Assembly: GCF_900176305.1 (NCBI RefSeq)
Contig: NZ_FWXH01000003.1
Span: 496,001 to 560,000, forward strand
Direction: 5' to 3'
From: Clostridium acidisoli DSM 12555
GTDB taxonomy: Bacteria > Bacillota > Clostridia > Clostridiales > Clostridiaceae
DNA length: 64,000 bases
Below are positions 61,605 to 64,000 of this stretch, piece by piece. The notes below the pieces were generated by a model, which worked only from the letters and a program-made list of their open reading frames with translations, did no database searches and was not told where the DNA came from. Position 1 is the first letter of the stretch. Each line of letters opens with the position of its first letter. The translations under genes were made by a program, and so were the position numbers.

Positions 61605-62618
61605 ATGGATTTAAAAAATAAATTATTTGATATTCATGAATTTTATAACTTATCAAGGTACTTATTTTTAAATATAGAATGGGATTATAACAATTTTGTT
61701 AAGAAAACGGGAATTACTTTACCTCAACTAAGAGTTCTATGGATTATAAAAATTTTTGAGGGTATATCTCTTGGTGAAATTGCTAAAATAGGTTGTTGGT
61801 CGCCACCTACAGTAACAAAAATACTCAAACTTTTAATGGATAAAAATTTAGTTGTTCGTGAAGAAACTGAAAATAAAAAATTATATACTTTAAATCTCAC
61901 TGGAGCTGGTCATAATTTAATCGAAGTAAATAAAATGAAAAAGCAGGACAAAGCTGCATTGATTCGGTTGCTTTCAGTTATTAATGATGAAGATTTGGAT
62001 TTTATTATAGAAATTTTAAAATCAATAACTTTATATTCTAACAATGTATTTTTATTTGAATATATAAAAAAACTAAACGAATTGGGATTAAAAGTTGATT
62101 TTGATGACTTTAATTTTGAAGAAAAATATAAGCTTAAAAAACTTATTCTTTTTTATAATCTTTTAAGAACTTTTGTATTAAATCTTGCAAATAATCACAG
62201 AAATTTGCTTGTACCGCTTAAACTTACATATCCTCAACTTAGAATTTTATGGATAGTAGATGCTTTTCCTGGGGTTACTTCAGTAAAGCTCAGTAAGCTT
62301 GCATATTTAGCACCTTCTACAGCTAATATTGTTGTAAAAAAGCTTTATGAAAAAAATTTAATATATAAGGAAAAATCTAAATTAAAAAATTCACTTTTTT
62401 TATACATTTCACAGATTGGAGAAGAATTACTTATTAAAGAATTTGATGTGAATCAAAAAAGTTTTTTGATATACAAAGATCTTCAATTTATATCTACAGT
62501 TGAATTGCCTAGGTTAAATCAGATAATGTTAAAGTTGAACTTAACATTAAAAAATGATTTTGTTAAAGAATATATTGAAAAGACATTTGAAGTAATAAAA
62601 AAGAACTTAGTTAGTTGA
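61605..62618 (+). CDS. Tandem MarR-like protein (two winged helices in one chain)
   Basis: The 337 aa protein contains two MarR-like units of about 150 residues. Unit 1 has ITLPQLRVLWIIKIFEGISLGEI and SPPTVTKILKLLMDKN; unit 2 has LTYPQLRILWIVDAFPGVTSVKL and APSTANIVVKKLYEKN. Ordinary MarR proteins are 140-160 aa and dimerise. This one could form a one-chain pseudodimer. It is divergent from the SulP gene. Confidence 0.85.
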   Translation: MDLKNKLFDIHEFYNLSRYLFLNIEWDYNNFVKKTGITLPQLRVLWIIKIFEGISLGEIAKIGCWSPPTVTKILKLLMDKNLVVREETENKKLYTLNLTGAGHNLIEVNKMKKQDKAALIRLLSVINDEDLDFIIEILKSITLYSNNVFLFEYIKKLNELGLKVDFDDFNFEEKYKLKKLILFYNLLRTFVLNLANNHRNLLVPLKLTYPQLRILWIVDAFPGVTSVKLSKLAYLAPSTANIVVKKLYEKNLIYKEKSKLKNSLFLYISQIGEELLIKEFDVNQKSFLIYKDLQFISTVELPRLNQIMLKLNLTLKNDFVKEYIEKTFEVIKKNLVS

Positions 62619-62687
62619 TAATTAAGGATAATAATATATTCGTCTCTTTAAAGCAACAATATAACGCAACAAATGTTGAAAATATTA

Positions 62688-62735
62688 TTTACAAAGCATA
62701 AAATTGTGATATAATAACAATATAAACGTTTACAT
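62688..62735 (+). promoter_or_regulatory. Licheninase promoter with cre-like site
   Basis: TTTACA (62688-62693) and TATAAT (62710-62715) are spaced by 16 bases. The near-palindrome TATAAACGTTTACATA at about 62721-62736 overlaps the start of transcription and resembles a CcpA cre site. It would explain carbon-catabolite repression of this glucanase. Confidence 0.65.
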
Positions 62736-62750
62736 AAGGAGATGGGTTAT

Positions 62751-63491
62751 ATGAAAAAGATAAAATTTAAAGTTGCTGCATTAGCAATGCTAGTAGGTAC
62801 TTTCTTTACCGTGGCTTTAATACCTACCCAAACTTTTGCAGCAACAAAAGCACACTTTAGTGACGGATTTGATTATGCTAATACACAAGCTTGGTCAAAA
62901 TCAGATGGATGGTCCAATGGGGACATGTTTAATTGTACTTGGAGGGCTAGTAATGTTAATTTTAGCAATGGCGTTATGGATCTTAGTATTACTAAAGATA
63001 CGCAAGGAGGATCTACTCCATATGCTGGTGGAGAATATCGCTCAAATAATACTTACGGGTATGGACTCTATCAAGTAAGTATGAAACCAGCAAAAAACAC
63101 TGGTGTGGATTCTTCGTTTTTTACCTATACAGGACCGTCAGATAATACTCCTTGGGATGAAATAGATATAGAGTTTTTAGGTAAGGACACTACAAAGGTA
63201 CAATTCAATTATTATACAAATGGTGTAGGCAATCATGAGTACCTTTACAATTTAGGCTTTGATGCTTCACAAAGCTATCATACCTATGCTTATGACTGGG
63301 AGCCAACTTATATTGCATGGAAGGTAGATGGAAAGGAAGTGTACAGGGCAACCAATAATATACCATCACATCCTGGTAAAATTATGATGAATTTATGGCC
63401 TGGAATAGGTGTAGACTCTTGGTTAGGTTCTTATAATGGTGTAACACCAATTAACGCGTATTACGATTGGGTATCTTACGATCAACAGTAA
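62751..63491 (+). CDS. Secreted licheninase (GH16 endo-beta-1,3-1,4-glucanase)
   Basis: The 246 aa enzyme cuts mixed-linkage beta-glucans outside the cell. It has a signal peptide (residues 1-30, ending TQTFA|A) and a GH16 domain with the catalytic DEIDIE motif (nucleophile E137, D139, acid/base E141). No binding module or dockerin is present. Start ATG 62751 is 9 bases after aaggag; the ATG at 62742 is directly on it. Confidence 0.95.
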   Translation: MKKIKFKVAALAMLVGTFFTVALIPTQTFAATKAHFSDGFDYANTQAWSKSDGWSNGDMFNCTWRASNVNFSNGVMDLSITKDTQGGSTPYAGGEYRSNNTYGYGLYQVSMKPAKNTGVDSSFFTYTGPSDNTPWDEIDIEFLGKDTTKVQFNYYTNGVGNHEYLYNLGFDASQSYHTYAYDWEPTYIAWKVDGKEVYRATNNIPSHPGKIMMNLWPGIGVDSWLGSYNGVTPINAYYDWVSYDQQ

Positions 63492-63524
63492 CAAATTTCA
63501 TAACTTTAAGAAAGCTGCATAAGC

Positions 63525-63575
63525 AATAACTAGGAAGGAGCTAAAGAGAGATGGCTTTTTCCTAGTTTATTTTTA
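63525..63575 (+). terminator. Rho-independent terminator
   Basis: aactaggaa pairs with ttcctagtt across a partly paired loop (ggagc/ggct), followed by tattttt. It ends the licheninase gene. Confidence 0.75.
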
Positions 63576-63642
63576 ATGGTTAGGCGTAAAGGACTTATAT
63601 AAGACATTATGTCGAAAAAAAGGTTAAAGTTGGGCTTGAAAT

Positions 63643-63687
63643 GTATACTTAAAAGGTATACTATAAATGTATACGGTTTCCGTATAT
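63643..63687 (+). promoter_or_regulatory. GTATAC repeats and palindrome before the acyl-CoA dehydrogenase gene
   Basis: GTATAC occurs three times at 63643, 63656 and 63669, each 13 bases apart. The last is part of the perfect palindrome TATACGG-TTT-CCGTATA (63670-63686). They probably form a regulator site, about 75 bases before the next start codon. Confidence 0.55.
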
Positions 63688-63761
63688 ATTTAAGCTATGG
63701 TATTGTAGATTTCGCATAACGGCATTTATGAAACCGTGATAATTAAGATGGAGGTGTATTT

Positions 63762-64000
63762 ATGTTTTTTAAAACTACAGAGCAGCATGAAAATTTGAGA
63801 ACAAAAATTAGAGAGTTTTCTGAAGAGGAAGTTAAGCCTATTGCATTTATGTTGGATCAGGAAAACAAATTCCCTTCAGAAGCAATTAAGAAATTGGCTG
63901 ATATGGGTATTATGGGAATACCGTATCCAAAAGAGTATGGTGGAGCAGGTCTAGACGTAATCAGCTATGCAATTGCCGTTGAAGAATTGTCAAGAGTTGA
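63762..64000 (+). CDS. Acyl-CoA dehydrogenase, N-terminal part (runs off the window)
   Basis: The first 79 codons match the N-terminal helical domain of acyl-CoA dehydrogenases: FKTTEQHENLRTKIREFSEEE, then LADMGIMGIPYPKEYGGAGLDV. The rest lies beyond the window. In clostridia such enzymes take part in butyrate formation or fatty-acid oxidation. The gene has a strong ggaggt site and its own regulatory region. Confidence 0.93.
   Translation, partial: MFFKTTEQHENLRTKIREFSEEEVKPIAFMLDQENKFPSEAIKKLADMGIMGIPYPKEYGGAGLDVISYAIAVEELSRV

Overview
The window looks like a chromosome segment of a solvent- or acid-forming Clostridium (sensu stricto). The DNA is very AT-rich and the ribosome binding sites are strong AGGAGG types. 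There is an [FeFe]-hydrogenase maturase (HydG), an acyl-CoA dehydrogenase at the right edge, a secreted licheninase, many one- and two-component regulators, and clostridial ferredoxin/flavodoxin fusions. I cannot name the species. No rRNA, tRNA, CRISPR array, phage module or IS transposase was seen.

Left part (1-19 kb) is an ordinary regulator and transport region: a diguanylate cyclase with a condensation-type acyltransferase; a DeoR regulator with a Cof-type phosphatase; a small Xre/membrane-protein pair; a threonine-rich membrane protein; a YhaM-like exonuclease; a PadR regulator with a three-gene ABC-2 exporter whose promoters share a CCAACGTTGG-type operator; an amidohydrolase; a MarR gene that appears to be leaderless; a frameshifted serine hydrolase; a complete ABC transporter plus two-component system; and a metallo-beta-lactamase gene under a 26-bp perfect palindrome.

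The middle (about 19-48.3 kb, strongest from 24.3 to 43.3 kb) is the most unusual part. It is a long run of short, almost all plus-strand, mostly unrelated single-gene units: at least 16 GNAT acetyltransferase loci, two VOC proteins, HAD phosphatases, histidine phosphatases, an isochorismatase, DinB-like proteins, a P-loop kinase, a flavin reductase and others. Many are separated by a recurring element of about 40 bp with imperfectly palindromic ends (AAATTCCAATTTA ... TAAATAGTAATTT). The element starts at or just after a stop codon and ends just before the next ribosome binding site. This resembles an integron cassette array in layout, but there is no integrase gene and no canonical attC sequence. 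A group II intron that has lost its reverse-transcriptase domain sits inside one element. The array also holds duplicated blocks, deletion derivatives, a phosphatase-deaminase chimera and many gene fragments, so it has been recombining and decaying.

The right part (48.3-64 kb) returns to ordinary organisation: a methyltransferase; a nitroreductase/MFS pair divergent from an MmyB-type regulator; a pentapeptide-repeat protein; a chemoreceptor; an aldo/keto reductase; hydG preceded by a TM1266-type gene and a long structured leader with a terminator just upstream of the ribosome binding site; a TetR/radical-SAM pair; a SulP transporter divergent from a tandem-MarR protein; a licheninase with a cre-like site; and the start of an acyl-CoA dehydrogenase.
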